In this document: positions 43,870-55,813 of the stretch, piece after piece
Position numbering within the stretch: position 1 is the first letter of the stretch
Layout of the letters: each line of letters opens with the position of its first letter
Position numbers and translations under genes: made by a program
From: Syngnathus acus
Lineage: Eukaryota > Chordata > Actinopteri > Syngnathiformes > Syngnathidae
Reading direction: 5' to 3'
Assembly: GCF_901709675.1 (NCBI RefSeq)
Contig: NC_051088.1
Location: 8,147,693-8,211,692, forward strand
Length of the DNA stretch: 64,000 nt
Notes under the pieces: model-generated
What the model was told of the DNA's origin: nothing
Database searches by the model: none
What the model saw: the letters and a program-made list of their open reading frames with translations, nothing else

Positions 43870-44744
43870 CGCCGCTCTGTGTTCTGTGTGAAAGGTGGAT
43901 GGGGCATGAGGGTTAATGTGGTGGAAAAGAGTGATTTAGGTCAGCGGTCGTGTCTGCATCTGTCACACTGACAGGCTGGTGCTTTACAAGCCTCTGTGTG
44001 CGGTGTTGAATAAAAGAGAGCGGCAAAGACAAGGGACGAATGCGCCGTCCGGCTTTGCAAATGGAAAGGAAGCGAAACCTGACTCGACTGTGATTTGTGC
44101 TTTCAGCGACAGGCGCGCCATTACAAGCGGCCGTTTGATATAAACCTAATCAGCTTCACCTCTTTATTGAGGATCAAGACTGTTAAAGCCGCCGCAAATA
44201 AGTGAATGTCTCCCTGCCTTCTTCCACGGGGTTATCCTTCACGCCCGTCATCGTCTCGCTCTCACTACAGCTCCCTCCCCGTGCGTCTCTCCATAACCTT
44301 TCCCGTGCTTCTTCATCCGCTCACTCCCTTCATTTTTTCAGCCAGGAGTGCACTTGAGTTTCTGTGTAAACACCGCAATCACTGATGAGGAAAAGAGCTG
44401 ACGTCTCTGCGCGGGGACTAGAGGGAGCCATTTTGTGTGTTACTTATCAATGCGCGTCTGTCTCTTTTAAGCGCAATTGACCCTCTTTTTGCTCGGTATT
44501 TGCAACATTGTAACAATGCGTCCGTTTAAAATAATAATGATTTCTACTCGATGAGCCCGTGGCAGATGGTCCCTTTCCCCGGATTACCTCCCGTTTTTCC
44601 ATATGTTGACTTTCACATTTTATAATAGCTAGATAATGTTGATGAAATGAAATGATGAATGAAAAATCTGCTCTTGCCTCCCATATTTAACAGCATTTGT
44701 GAATGAGTGTAGGAGATATGGCGAGTATATCTCTGAACATTAAA

Positions 44745-45135
44745 GTGATCGACCGATGTATTTTTGAATCAAAATTAAGTATTGAATATTTTTAAAACGG
44801 ATTATTCTAGCCATTATTCCATTAATCTGATACAGTTTTATGTGTATAAAAACATTTCCCTGCTTACTGCTTATTAACCAATTATTTCTGCAAGAAGGGC
44901 TGATGGTCGTTGTTTTCTATAATACTAGCAGATGTTTGAAAATGTATTATTTTGATTAAACACAAAAGATAATCAGTTTGCTTTGATGAAAGACTATAGA
45001 AATCACGTATTACTTTTGAGAGACTGAAGTCAGGAAATTTGGTTAAAAATGGCTCTAAACGATTACTCGATGATGAAAATACTTGACGATTAAATTGATC
45101 ATTAATTTGTTGTTGATTAACTGATACTTTTTGAT
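44745..45135. mobile_element. Degenerate TCGATTA-type repeat, copy 3
   Basis: The AT-rich stretch with GATCGACCGATGTATTTTTG at its start and CGATTACTCGATGATGAAAA with TGTTGATTAACTGATAC at its end resembles the terminal parts of copies 1 and 4. Boundaries are vague. Confidence 0.35.
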
Positions 45136-45579
45136 ACCGCTAATCAAAACACGTGTGCTGTATAGACACTCTAAGCAGCACAAATACTGTGTTAAAAAGA
45201 ACAACTGCCATAAATCTATTATTATGCGAATGTAGGGCAACTGACATTGGTCAGTCGAGTCATGTGGAGGTTACCCTCTTTTATTATGTATTGTTGAATT
45301 CTGTGTTGTCAGTCACTGTCTAGTCTTAGCTGTTCGATCACTCATTTAGCAGTTAAACCTTTTGAGATGTGGCTGTGTCTTGTCGTTTTTACTGTTTTGA
45401 TGGGATCTTGCTGTAAATATTTCTTAATCCCATCTTCAAATACATGGCTTGCTGTCATGTCTGTATCAAACACGTTTCACAGCGCAATCAATTCCTCGTC
45501 TTTCTTTGCTACGTTACAGCTGCTCTGTTTTTTTTATTGTGAGCGCCACTGCCCTTTGGAGGTTTTAGTCGAAGCACAG

Positions 45580-46430
45580 CAACATATTCATCGGCAGCCC
45601 ACGGCCTAATCAGACGGAGCGCAATCATTGTCAACCAATTGTGTTCCTCTTGACCTCCCACATGGAGGAAGCCTGCACTGGCTCTCCAGAGTGCCACCCC
45701 AATTACTGCAGCGGTAACGGTGATAAAGAAGGCTCAAATGAAAATGGCTGATTGACGAGGACACGCAGCGCTCATAATGGGATTAGAAGCAAGGTAACGG
45801 TAATAGTGTTAGCGGCCCCATCGGCGCAGCGGGATTCTAAACACTGACCAGGTATTTTGTGATTTACCCCCATCTGCATCCTCGCTCTAATGTGCATCTA
45901 AGCAGTGTCCTCATGGGGCACCTCGAGCCCAACCCCGTTGTTCGACTTCTGCTGCAGTGTCAAGGGGCGTGTGTGTTTAACAGGGCTTTTATGCTTATAT
46001 GAGCCGCCAGTGACAGCCTCCCTCTCGCTCTCATTCTCGCCGTCTTTTTCTAGTGACAGCTGTGGGATCAGAACAAAAAGCTGTCAATTTCTAAAGCAGC
46101 AGCAGCCCGCCTTATCCTTTTCTCTCAAACTCACACACATGCGAGCGAGCGCTCTACGAATGGCACAATTAGGAGGTAACCGCGCCAAGAATCAACGCTC
46201 AAAGCCTATTTTTACATTATTTATCATCTATCTACATAAAGAGGAGAAAAGCCCTCACATATGCGCCACCTTGCCAAGGAATGATATTTGTATTCTTGAA
46301 TTTCTGAAACAGAGCGGCTCTTTGTGTCACTTCAGAGCTCCCTTTTGTTGTCTGACAACATTAACGGAGGCATAATTGATTGACCTTGGCAGCTCCAGTG
46401 GCAGGTGCCGACTTCGACATGATCCAGCGC
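45580..46430. promoter_or_regulatory. Candidate conserved non-coding block C
   Basis: Repeat-poor, moderate-GC block with clustered short motifs such as CCAATTACTGCAGCGG (near 45697) and ATGGGATTAGAAGC (OTX/PITX-like GGATTA, near 45777). It ends at a poly-T run (46446-46471) that may start a separate insertion reaching about 46690. No coding exon is supported despite a chance open frame. Confidence 0.28.
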
Positions 46431-47184
46431 TTCCTGTTGAGCACCCAGTGAGGTTTTTTTTTTTTTTTTTTTGTACCCGCACACATTGGACTTTTGTGGA
46501 TACGTGCGTGGCATACTACCAGGCCGTACCTGAGGGGGCACCCACCCCAATTTGATTTTGCCACCCCAGGCCTGCCCAGACCAATGAAGAGCAGAGCTTA
46601 CTGCCCCCTTCTCTACTCTCGCCGGTAATTTATTAAAGCGAATGCAAGCTTTTTCCTCACGCCCGAACGTTTTGATTTTCGGCACTAGCCGACGCTCTCA
46701 TGGTAGATAAAAGACTGACAACGTTCCATAGAACTCCACAGCACACTGCATCTGTATTTACTGCGCCACTCGGCCTGCCTCTGTGAAGGGAGGAGGAGGA
46801 GGAGAAAATGGAGGATAGGCTGCTGCATTCATGTGTCTTTACATTGACGTGTTTCATCCGGGAAAGCGGCAGTGGACAGTTGGCGGAGAGTAAAACTGTC
46901 AGTCAGTCCTTTTCTACACGCTAGTACAGCAACACTATATTTACTCCCATAAAAACTGGTGAAGGAAGACATTATTGCTGCTCTTGACATTTTTCACTTA
47001 TTTTCTTCTTGGTCCTCATTTTAAGAGAGCAGGATGATTGTTGGTTTCTGGCTCAGTAAAGATGTTTTTGCTGAGATGATAGAAAGTAATTGACATTCAT
47101 TGTTAATGTATCTTTTTTTTCACATTTGCAAATTAACATGGTTGTTATTTTGAAGTTTAGTGGTAGAATAAATGGGATGCAGTT

Positions 47185-47577
47185 AAGGTGCAATGATTAA
47201 TTGACAACTATACTTTTGATGATGTATTGTTTAGATATTTTTTAAATTACATTTGTTCAGATTCTTGGGATTTTTAGCTTCTCAATATAGTATTAATCCA
47301 ATTTCTTTAGTCTCCCATGAAAGCAGACTGATTGAATAAAATCAAACTTAGCTTATAGTTTGGAAAACACTGATAAAATTTTTCTTGCATATCTTCTGAC
47401 AAGTTATAGACTTCAGTAACTGAATCATAATTATGTTCTTTGTGCAATTTCCATGCTTTCAATTTGACTTAATGTCCTGTTTTTAAGTTATTAACCAAAT
47501 CTTATATTCATCGCTTAATTGGTAAAAAAAAATCGACAGATTAATCAATTATTTAAATAATCATTAGTTGCAGCCTT
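47185..47577. mobile_element. Non-autonomous DNA-transposon-like repeat, copy 4 (best preserved)
   Basis: It begins AAGGTGCAATGATTAATTGA and ends AAATAATCATTAGTTGCAGCC. The reverse complement of the end (GGCTGCAACTAATGATTA) pairs with the start, giving inverted terminal repeats of about 18 bp. Internal words TTTTTAGCTTCTCA and CCCATGAAAGCAGACTGATT are shared with copies 1 and 2. Confidence 0.65.
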
Positions 47578-47579
47578 AA

Positions 47580-50500
47580 AATGTGGGTAGTATAATTATT
47601 TTCGCAAATGCTCACCTACAGCGATGATAGGTTAATGAGTGTTCATAAATTATTAAAACTGAAATCTTTCATAAGTTGGACAAACAAAAACAAAGCAGAA
47701 ATCAACTTCTCTGACGAGGTTCACCGGGATGTCATGTTGACTTTCTCATCATTCCTTTCTGCTTGAATTAACACTGCAAGGAGTCACCCTTCTTCAGGGT
47801 CACCCACTCAATGCAGCCGACAAAAACTCATTAACCTAACTGGAGTAACGTTTGTATTGATTCTCCTGATGCACTGTAATTGCAGTATCTCGAGTTTTCA
47901 GCAGCGGAACCTGTAAGGGCAAACGCAATCCTTTTCAGGGTCAAACTGTTGCCAACATATAAATACAAAAAATCAAGCGCTGCCAAGAATTGAGGAAAAT
48001 ATAATTGCTTCTATCAATAGTTGAAATTATAGCTATAAAATGAACCGTAGTGATGGTTTTTGAGCTACTATAAAAAATATGACATGATTTGATCCCAAAA
48101 GAAATACACCAAAAATGCACATGCACACATAGATGATACAAATGAGCTTCGTAACTTCCCAAGCTGAACTTTGCTCCTCCCTGACTTTCAAAGATGTTAG
48201 TCTATCAGTCAAGGTTTATTTCTTCAACATGATTTCTTGACACCAATTACTAAGTACAATAAACTATGATGAACAACTCAAATGTTTCCAATTAGCCACA
48301 GCATCACTGCCCTCTTGTGGCCCTTTGGGACATTACAGCAAGAGCATTAAACCGCAGATAGGTGAGTTTTTCAGCAAAATGCTTAGGACAGGTACCGCAA
48401 GAGGAACAAATAGGTGAATTTGTGAATAGCGAACTGCAAGTAGGTTTTCATTCTAATTTTGAAGCAAGTATTAAGTAAAATGAAGTTAAACACAGTTTTC
48501 GAGTACTGTATTCTACTATATTTCACCTTGTCTCACATTCTCCCTCCTCCCCCAAGCAAAACATGCATGCTAATCTATTGATGCTTGCTGAATCAAGGTC
48601 TCACACGAGGCACTGACATCTTGTGCCTTTTGTACAATCGTAGATGGCGCATTTTTTCTTCCTGAAAAATTTGATGAATTCCAAATTGTACGACCTCGGT
48701 GCTTTATTCATCCAATCCTGGTGCAAGTGGGTGTTGTTTCAAGAAACCCGCTGTCTGTCATGTTCCTGCGCCTTCATGTCGTACGTAGCCTGTGGTGACA
48801 GGAAGACTAATGCATTCATAGCGCTGCCACAGTCAGCAGCATTGCTTTACCTTTGCTTAATTGAGGAGAAACTCCCCTGACGCCTGCTTAGCACTGCACC
48901 AGCTAGGCGAGCAGCTAAAGTCTAAACCTTTGGAGCTGAGGCCACCCAACCTTGACAGAGAAATAAAACAAGCCAAGACCGCTCAGGGACTACTGGGGTG
49001 GGGGGGGGGATGATTTAATAATGTTGATGAGCTATTACGCCAACCTTCAGTCCCGCTCACACACTCTCTCTGTCATCGCTCTTTACATGGAGAGGTAGGC
49101 AGCCCCCGACCAACTCTGTGCCTGAAGGTGTATTCAGATGGGCCTGCTAAATATTTCAGAGCCTGAAGACAGGGTAAAAATTTGCGAGCAAAAGCCAGAG
49201 CGCGGGGAGCAAAGAAAATCTGTGCTGAGGGTTTTGACATGTACTGTGGAGGGAGCTTAGAGAGTGTAGTCAAGGGCAGCCGGGGCATGCTTGTGATTGG
49301 CTGACTTCAGAATGTAGTCAGGGTTGTGTGTGAAAAAGAGTCTTTGTCTGAGTACTGTAAAGCAGTGAACATACGTACTGATTTTTAACAGTTTAACCGT
49401 TTTAAAACCGTGCCCGATTGCACACATGACCGTGGGCTCTCATCGACGCTTCCTCGCCGCCATTCTTCTCTCAGTTGAGCGCTTGGTGGCATAAAGGTCA
49501 GAGTGGACATGAGTAGAGCTGTGCATATGAATTTTGGTGACGATTAGAGAACAGAAGGAGACAAAGCATTTGCATTTACAATGCTTGCCTCCTCCCTTCT
49601 TTCATGACAGTCAGACTCGTATATGAAAAAAGTAGTCCCCACCCATAAATAATGGGCATCATAAAGATGTGATAAATGTAGTCGTAAAAAAAAACAGCAT
49701 TAACTCTGAGTTTTCGGGGGGGGGGGGATTTTAGTTGCCGACATCCTTTTTACATAGACAAGTACCAATGTTCAGGCCGTTGAATACCTCACCCGGTGGC
49801 GCCGGAAAATGAAAAAAATGACACAAGTATAGAAGCAATGCTAAAAATAAAGTGGACTATATTGCCAAACAACCAAGTTGAGTACAATTTAAGAGTATCT
49901 TCCCGTGGCAAGACTGAGCATGACAATTTTGCCTCACTGTCCTTAAGGGGCTGCTGTGAGTTTCAATACGGTGATGAGAGGTTGGTGTCAGGACACCTGC
50001 AATGTCAGGTGCAGAGAAAGAGAAGAGATGGAGACGGGTCGGGCGAGCTAGTGGTGAGATGGCCGAGCAAAGAGAGCTTTTTGTAATTGGACAGCGCACA
50101 GGAGTCTTTGCCCCCACTGCCTCTTTTTATCCTCCAGCACCGCTCCACTCACCGCTAGTTATTACCCAGCCATTATCAGCTGCTCTCCCAATGCACACCG
50201 CTGCTTTTTATTCAAAAGGCCTCACTCATACAAGGCTGGTGGATTTATTTGTTGTGCAAGTAGCCGTCTCTCTTATTCATTCCACCTTGGAGTGTTTTGT
50301 TTGCTTTTTTAGACCATTTAATCATGGCTGAATACCCCACGACAACAACACGGCACCATAACCACAACTTCAGGCTTAAGTCTGTACGATACGGATTTTA
50401 ACATATTCACCTCATTCTGATCTTAACATTTTTGCCAGCAGTTTGTGGGGATGTTTTTTTTCCCTCATTTCCAAATCATTTTATTCATAACGTTTACAGG

Positions 50501-53500
50501 TGTTGTTTGTTTTGCCCTATTCTGCTCTGGTCGTTCCACAGTAGCACCGTGCTTCTTTCTGTCGTTTTTGTAGCTTTTATGAAGATGTTGGATTGCTACA
50601 AGAGTCATTCTTGCAAATTTTCATGTGTGATTTATTATGCCACTCGGGTGTATTTGAATCAAAATTTTGGTGCGTCTTGTCTTTGTGATAAAGTCTCGTT
50701 GACGACGATATTTTGTCCTAATTTGCATTGATGACAGAAATACTAGTGTGAGCACTGCATATTTCTTTGACTTATTTTGTGAGTTATGTTTCCGGCATAC
50801 CAAACAAAGTGAAAAGTAAAGCTGCTCAGAAATATGGAGGTACAATGTGCAGACAGTCATAAACTGCTTTTGAGGTTTTTTTTTTTTTTTGCAAACTTAC
50901 TGTGATGCTAGAGTTTGTGTAACCCACCAATGAATTCAAAGCAGTGAACAAAAATAGATGACTCTGTCACTGGGTTGGTTACATTCTGAATGAATTTCTT
51001 GACTTTTCCAGCAAAAAAAGCAATAGCATACAAAAAAGTAAATAAATAATAATAATAATAAAAATAATGGACAAACATTGATGATGAAAGAGAGTCTGCT
51101 GACACACGTTTGGATAAAAAGGGCATGAATTGGGGTTGGCCCCACGTCACCAACTTTGGCAACTTTGTCCGAATAATCTCCTCGCACGCGTTATTCCATA
51201 TCTCGTCTTGAAAGGGATTTGGGCTGCAACGATATCACACCTGCTATTACCCTGACATTTTCTCTGTCTGCGAGGCAGCCTGGAGTCACTCTCAGCTGCT
51301 GCGCTCGTCCCTGGATTGTTCTGCAGTACCTCAAACTGAGATGGAGTGAGGCCATTAAAGCAGTAGATCTCCTGCTCGGCAACACTCCCACAGGCGCTCT
51401 CCAAAAAACACATATGCAACTGGGCAAACACGCATCCATGCCGCCAAGTATTCATGTCATAGCGCATATCCTCCAAGTGGGACCACCCACATACATCAAA
51501 CCTGGTTGTGCTGTCAGCACATTAAAAAAAGAAAAGAAAGCCAATTGTGGGACTACCCCCCCCCCCCCCCCCCGATAGGGTCAGAGTTGACTTGAAATTA
51601 CAGACGGTGCCCCCATCAAAGCCAGTGATGGATTTCAACATGCATCGTGTTTACCCCTGCACATACACTTTCAGTGACAGAACACAGCACCATTTTATAG
51701 CACCTCAAGGACCCCCCAACCCCCCATGTATGAGCAATAGATGAGGTGGTGCCAATAAGTGAATTTGCTGTTATTTCCCCTGGCTCTTAGCTGAAGATGT
51801 CAAACCTCCGCCAGTGAGGCAGCCAAGGATGACAGGTGGCAAACACACACACACACACACACAATCCCTTTTTATTCTTCTGTGTAATTTATCAAATTGC
51901 TTGGGCATGCGGTAAATGGACCCAGGTCTCATCAGAGGAGGGAAAAAAATACATTAGGTCGCTTCCAATGTGATTACAGTGAATTTTAAGCATTGTATTC
52001 ACATTCGCTCAAAGAATTATGTCGACGGTTTGATCGCTTTATAGTTTAACTGGCTACACTTGAGCAATTAGCAAGGCTTTTGACTCGTTTACAACAACAA
52101 CAAAGATGCCATGAATAGAATGCGCAAGTAGTCTTTAAACATTTTCTCCCTAATGCCCACAGCGGCACACTTTTATTGTACAAGAGGCGGCATAGTTCTC
52201 ACCGAGTGATTCGTCACAGCTCCTCTTTTTGTATTACAAATCACCTCTCTTCCTTTCGCACCCCGTCCTCTCTAAATCATTTCCTTACACATGTGCGGCC
52301 GCCCTCTCTTGCTGTGATTCTGATACTTCATAACAGTGGGAGGAAATTGAGCTGACCTTGAGGCTGCCGAGACCCTTTTCTAATGCTGATGTATGGGCCT
52401 ACGGTCACAGGCGGGCAGTAAGTGAGAGTCATGTTTTTATTTGCCTGGGTGCGTGGCCCCGGTGTCAGGACGCATAACAAGGTTCATTTCTCGGCCACTC
52501 AAGCTGGCTCCGTGTCACCGGAATTCCAGTCCAATAGGTACGACAGCCAAATGTGTCTTTGTATGCAGAGATAAGTGGCGTCATGTTGCCTCGAGGATTT
52601 GGATAGCCGCTGAGGGCCACTACTTCTCAATGGTCTCAAGCATAAACCTGCAGCAGCACTCTTAGTTTTGCTCTCTGCATTTCCCATTTGGAACATCCAA
52701 GCTTTTTGTTCCCATGGAGTAATTGCAGTGGCGCCTTGGCTCATGACTTTATTTGTTCCATGACCACACTTGTAACGCAATACACTCACATCTCAAATCA
52801 TTAAGGGTTACCGTTAATCTCTGTCTGCCATGAATGTAAAAACAAAGCCTGAGTTGGCTTTAAAATATCTGAAATCCATATTTTAAGTCTTGAAAAATGT
52901 TGTCTCATCATAAATAGAATTTTGTGATTGTAAATATGGTAGGACTGATTTGAACAATTACATTCAAATCAACATCATTATGTAGTAGAATACAATTTTC
53001 AAATCACTAAGCCTGCAACTTGAAAAAAAAAACATGCTTTCTTTCAGTTGCTCGGTAGGCTATATTTCTTTATATATACATATATATGTATAGTATATAT
53101 GTATGTATAGTAATGAAAAGCATGAGGAGATGAGATGATTTGAAATCAAGTCATCAATGCTCTCATTAAGTTGCATTATTATTGGTCTTTTTTTGTAGAG
53201 GATAAAGAATGCCTGTGAGTATTGTTATATTGTCTGTCCACATTTTGGCACCACCATTTGTGTTCAAATAGCCCTTATAACACTGAAAACAGCCCAGGGC
53301 CTCTTATATCAATTTAAAAAAAAAAATGACTATATGCTAAACTGAAGTGAGTTGAGTTTGCCGCCACCATCCAGCAAGGCGCATCTCTCAATCCAAAGCA
53401 AAAACAATGCCTGCTTCCTCCCAAATTCTCAAAATATACACATTAGGTTCATATAAGGGTGTAAACTGCTCATAGGTGTGGCTGGTTTTTTTTGTCTGTA

Positions 53501-54140
53501 TGTACCGTGTGTACCTGAAGGGTTAAATGCAGACACAGGCCAAATATTGTGTAAGCATGTACATGGCAGAAACAATATATAGTCTTAATCTGATGAAGGA
53601 GGGCTTTGAATCATAATATCAATTCCATTCATCCTTGTCAACACTAGTAAGGATAGTGATAGTCCAAACATCAGAGAGAGAACAGCCTCATTAAAATTTG
53701 ATTCATATGCTCGCATGACATTGTCCAAGGACTACTGTTGGACTACAGATGAGATCACAGATTATTCATTTGGAAATAATAAAGAGTGTTTGAACATCCT
53801 TACGTCACTGTTGTGTCTGTATATGGCATATTATCGCCACTCTATCGCCCATCTTCTTCTCATCAGCAGCACTGTGCTCATCATCGCAATCAGCTACTTT
53901 CTAACACAATCAGCCTGCTCTCAAATGACAGTCACGATTGAGAAATAGACGGGGGGGGCTAATGATTGAAGCCTGAGGAGGCGGACACAATTTAATATCT
54001 GTTCAATATAATGCAATCCATTACGACAGCAACCTTCAGCAAGCCCCCTCTTCCTCAGTTCTGCTATTGAGTTCTATATGTGTATGTGGTTTCTGTTTAA
54101 AAAGTACAAAAGGTTAATTAACAGCAGTTGAAAGCACTAT
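47580..54140 (+). other. Putative rere 5' intron, distal part 1
   Basis: No supported gene. It holds a CA tract at 51843-51862, poly-C near 51557-51573, TA-rich repeats near 53073-53105, and repeat-poor blocks near 48840-49330 and 52140-52830 of possible regulatory character. Confidence 0.35.
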
Positions 54141-54149
54141 CAACGTAGA

Positions 54150-54720
54150 CGTCTGCAAATCCATGTCGGCAATGTGTACGCTGTTAAACATGATGTTTTG
54201 GCTGTTACGGGTACGAATGAATGATTGGCATTCTAAGCACACTGCAGCCAAGGGACTCGATAAATTGCTATTAAGATATGGAGGACCCTTATTAGGGACG
54301 CTTACTGAGATGTATGCAAATGAGTCTGCATTCAACATATTCAAATGAAAGTGCTCATTTTGAATCAAGATACACTACTGATGATGCGTTTATTGATTTT
54401 TACGTCTTATTGTTTCATTGGCTGTGGCTTTGTATGCTCACTTATTTTAATAACCTCATTAAAGTCTCTTTACGGATTCCTCCCAGCACATAAAAATGTC
54501 AAACGTGATTTTGCCCGATTGCATAAATCACAGCGTATTATTCAAAATCAAATCTCTCTGCATGCGGCCGAAGCTAATGTGCTGTGATGTTATTACGATA
54601 TGGATATTCCTCCACCCGTCTGCGCCGCAATGTTTTGTCTTCAGTCCTTCAAGCATGCATATTTAACAGAGGCACACTAGCGCGGCACAGTGTGCACGTT
54701 AATATGGTAATACAAACGCA
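54150..54720. promoter_or_regulatory. Candidate conserved non-coding block D with POU octamer
   Basis: Repeat-poor block containing a perfect octamer ATGCAAAT (54314-54321) within GATGTATGCAAATGAGTCTG, plus several ATTA cores. Octamer and homeodomain sites together are common in neural enhancers, so a developmental enhancer is a fair guess. Conservation was not tested. Confidence 0.33.
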
Positions 54721-55723
54721 AGAATGACTCAACGGCAGCACTGCTGCTTGCCGTGAGGACAATGGTGTCATTGTCAGGAAGGTTAAAATCAGATGTTACC
54801 CTAATTTAGACCGTGGGCTTGGTGGACGTTTTCAATTCCTGAAGCTTGTTGTGTATTCTGTATTGAATATTGCATTGGCTTTGCTTCTCGCTGATGACAT
54901 GTTTGGATGTGATGCATTCACAGTCTATTCTAAGGCACTGACTGTATTTAAAATAGTTCAATACAGTAATAGAGAGCCACACTTTCTGGCCATTGATTTT
55001 GGCACATTGTAGGCTCAGACAGTCGATATGTTTACATGGCGTATTGAATTATTGGGTGAGTCCGACTGGACTTTAGAGTAGCATGTAAACTGTAGTTTGT
55101 TGAACAACGCTGTTCCGTCACTTGACTTGGTTAATGACAACTTGCCGTGAACAGTATGGGGGAAAAAAACAGGATCAATTAAGCTCCGAAAGAATGTTTA
55201 GTATCGTTATTATTATAAAGTGACTACTAATCGAATATCAAAATAGTTGACTAATTTGACACTCAATTATTTTACAATTAATCAATTCTGGCACCTCTGC
55301 TCACATGTACAAACACTTTGTCATTTTAAACTCATCTTACAATTTTACCCTTAAAATGGTTTGTAAATGTTTCAGCTTTTTAAAAGGCAAAGACTCGGAA
55401 TGTTCGCCGTAACAACCCCTAGCTTAAAACTTGCCTACATCCAAAGCTCTTGGGTTATTTATCGAGATTGACATTGACATTCTTGACACAAATTGCTACT
55501 TGCCTACTATTCGGGGCTCTGGTGCCATCTTGTGATATTTTAAAGCCTTTCATTTCAGTTTAAGGCTGCACCTTAACAAGTGACCGTCACTGTCATTTAT
55601 AAACATGTCAGGAATGCTTGTACAAGCTGCAAAGTTGAATTGTTGAATCTTTATTTTTAATTCAAGATGTAAGATAATGTTGGTTACATAAGAGCGGTAG
55701 CTTTCGGGTGCGATATGTATAGT

Positions 55724-55813
55724 CGACTAATCGCAAATAGTATCCTAGTCTTTTTTGGTAGCCCTCGCCGACTAATGGCAAATAGTATCCTAGTCTCTCT
55801 TGGCAGCCCTCGA
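55724..55813. repeat. Two tandem copies of a 45-bp unit
   Basis: The units start CGACTAATCGCAAATAGTAT and CGACTAATGGCAAATAGTAT, and both continue CCTAGTC to a GCAGCCCTCG or GTAGCCCTCG end. The sequence resembles the AGTCGACTAATCG-type ends of fish DNA transposons, so it may be a duplicated terminal fragment. Confidence 0.85.

Noticed and set aside
45905-46375. 156-codon open frame
   Set aside because: The longest chance frame in this stretch. Composition is non-coding-like, with no domain, no splice logic and no recognisable homology.
54345-54587. 80-codon hydrophobic open frame
   Set aside because: Overlaps a repeat-poor block, but there is no splice or start context and no recognisable family.
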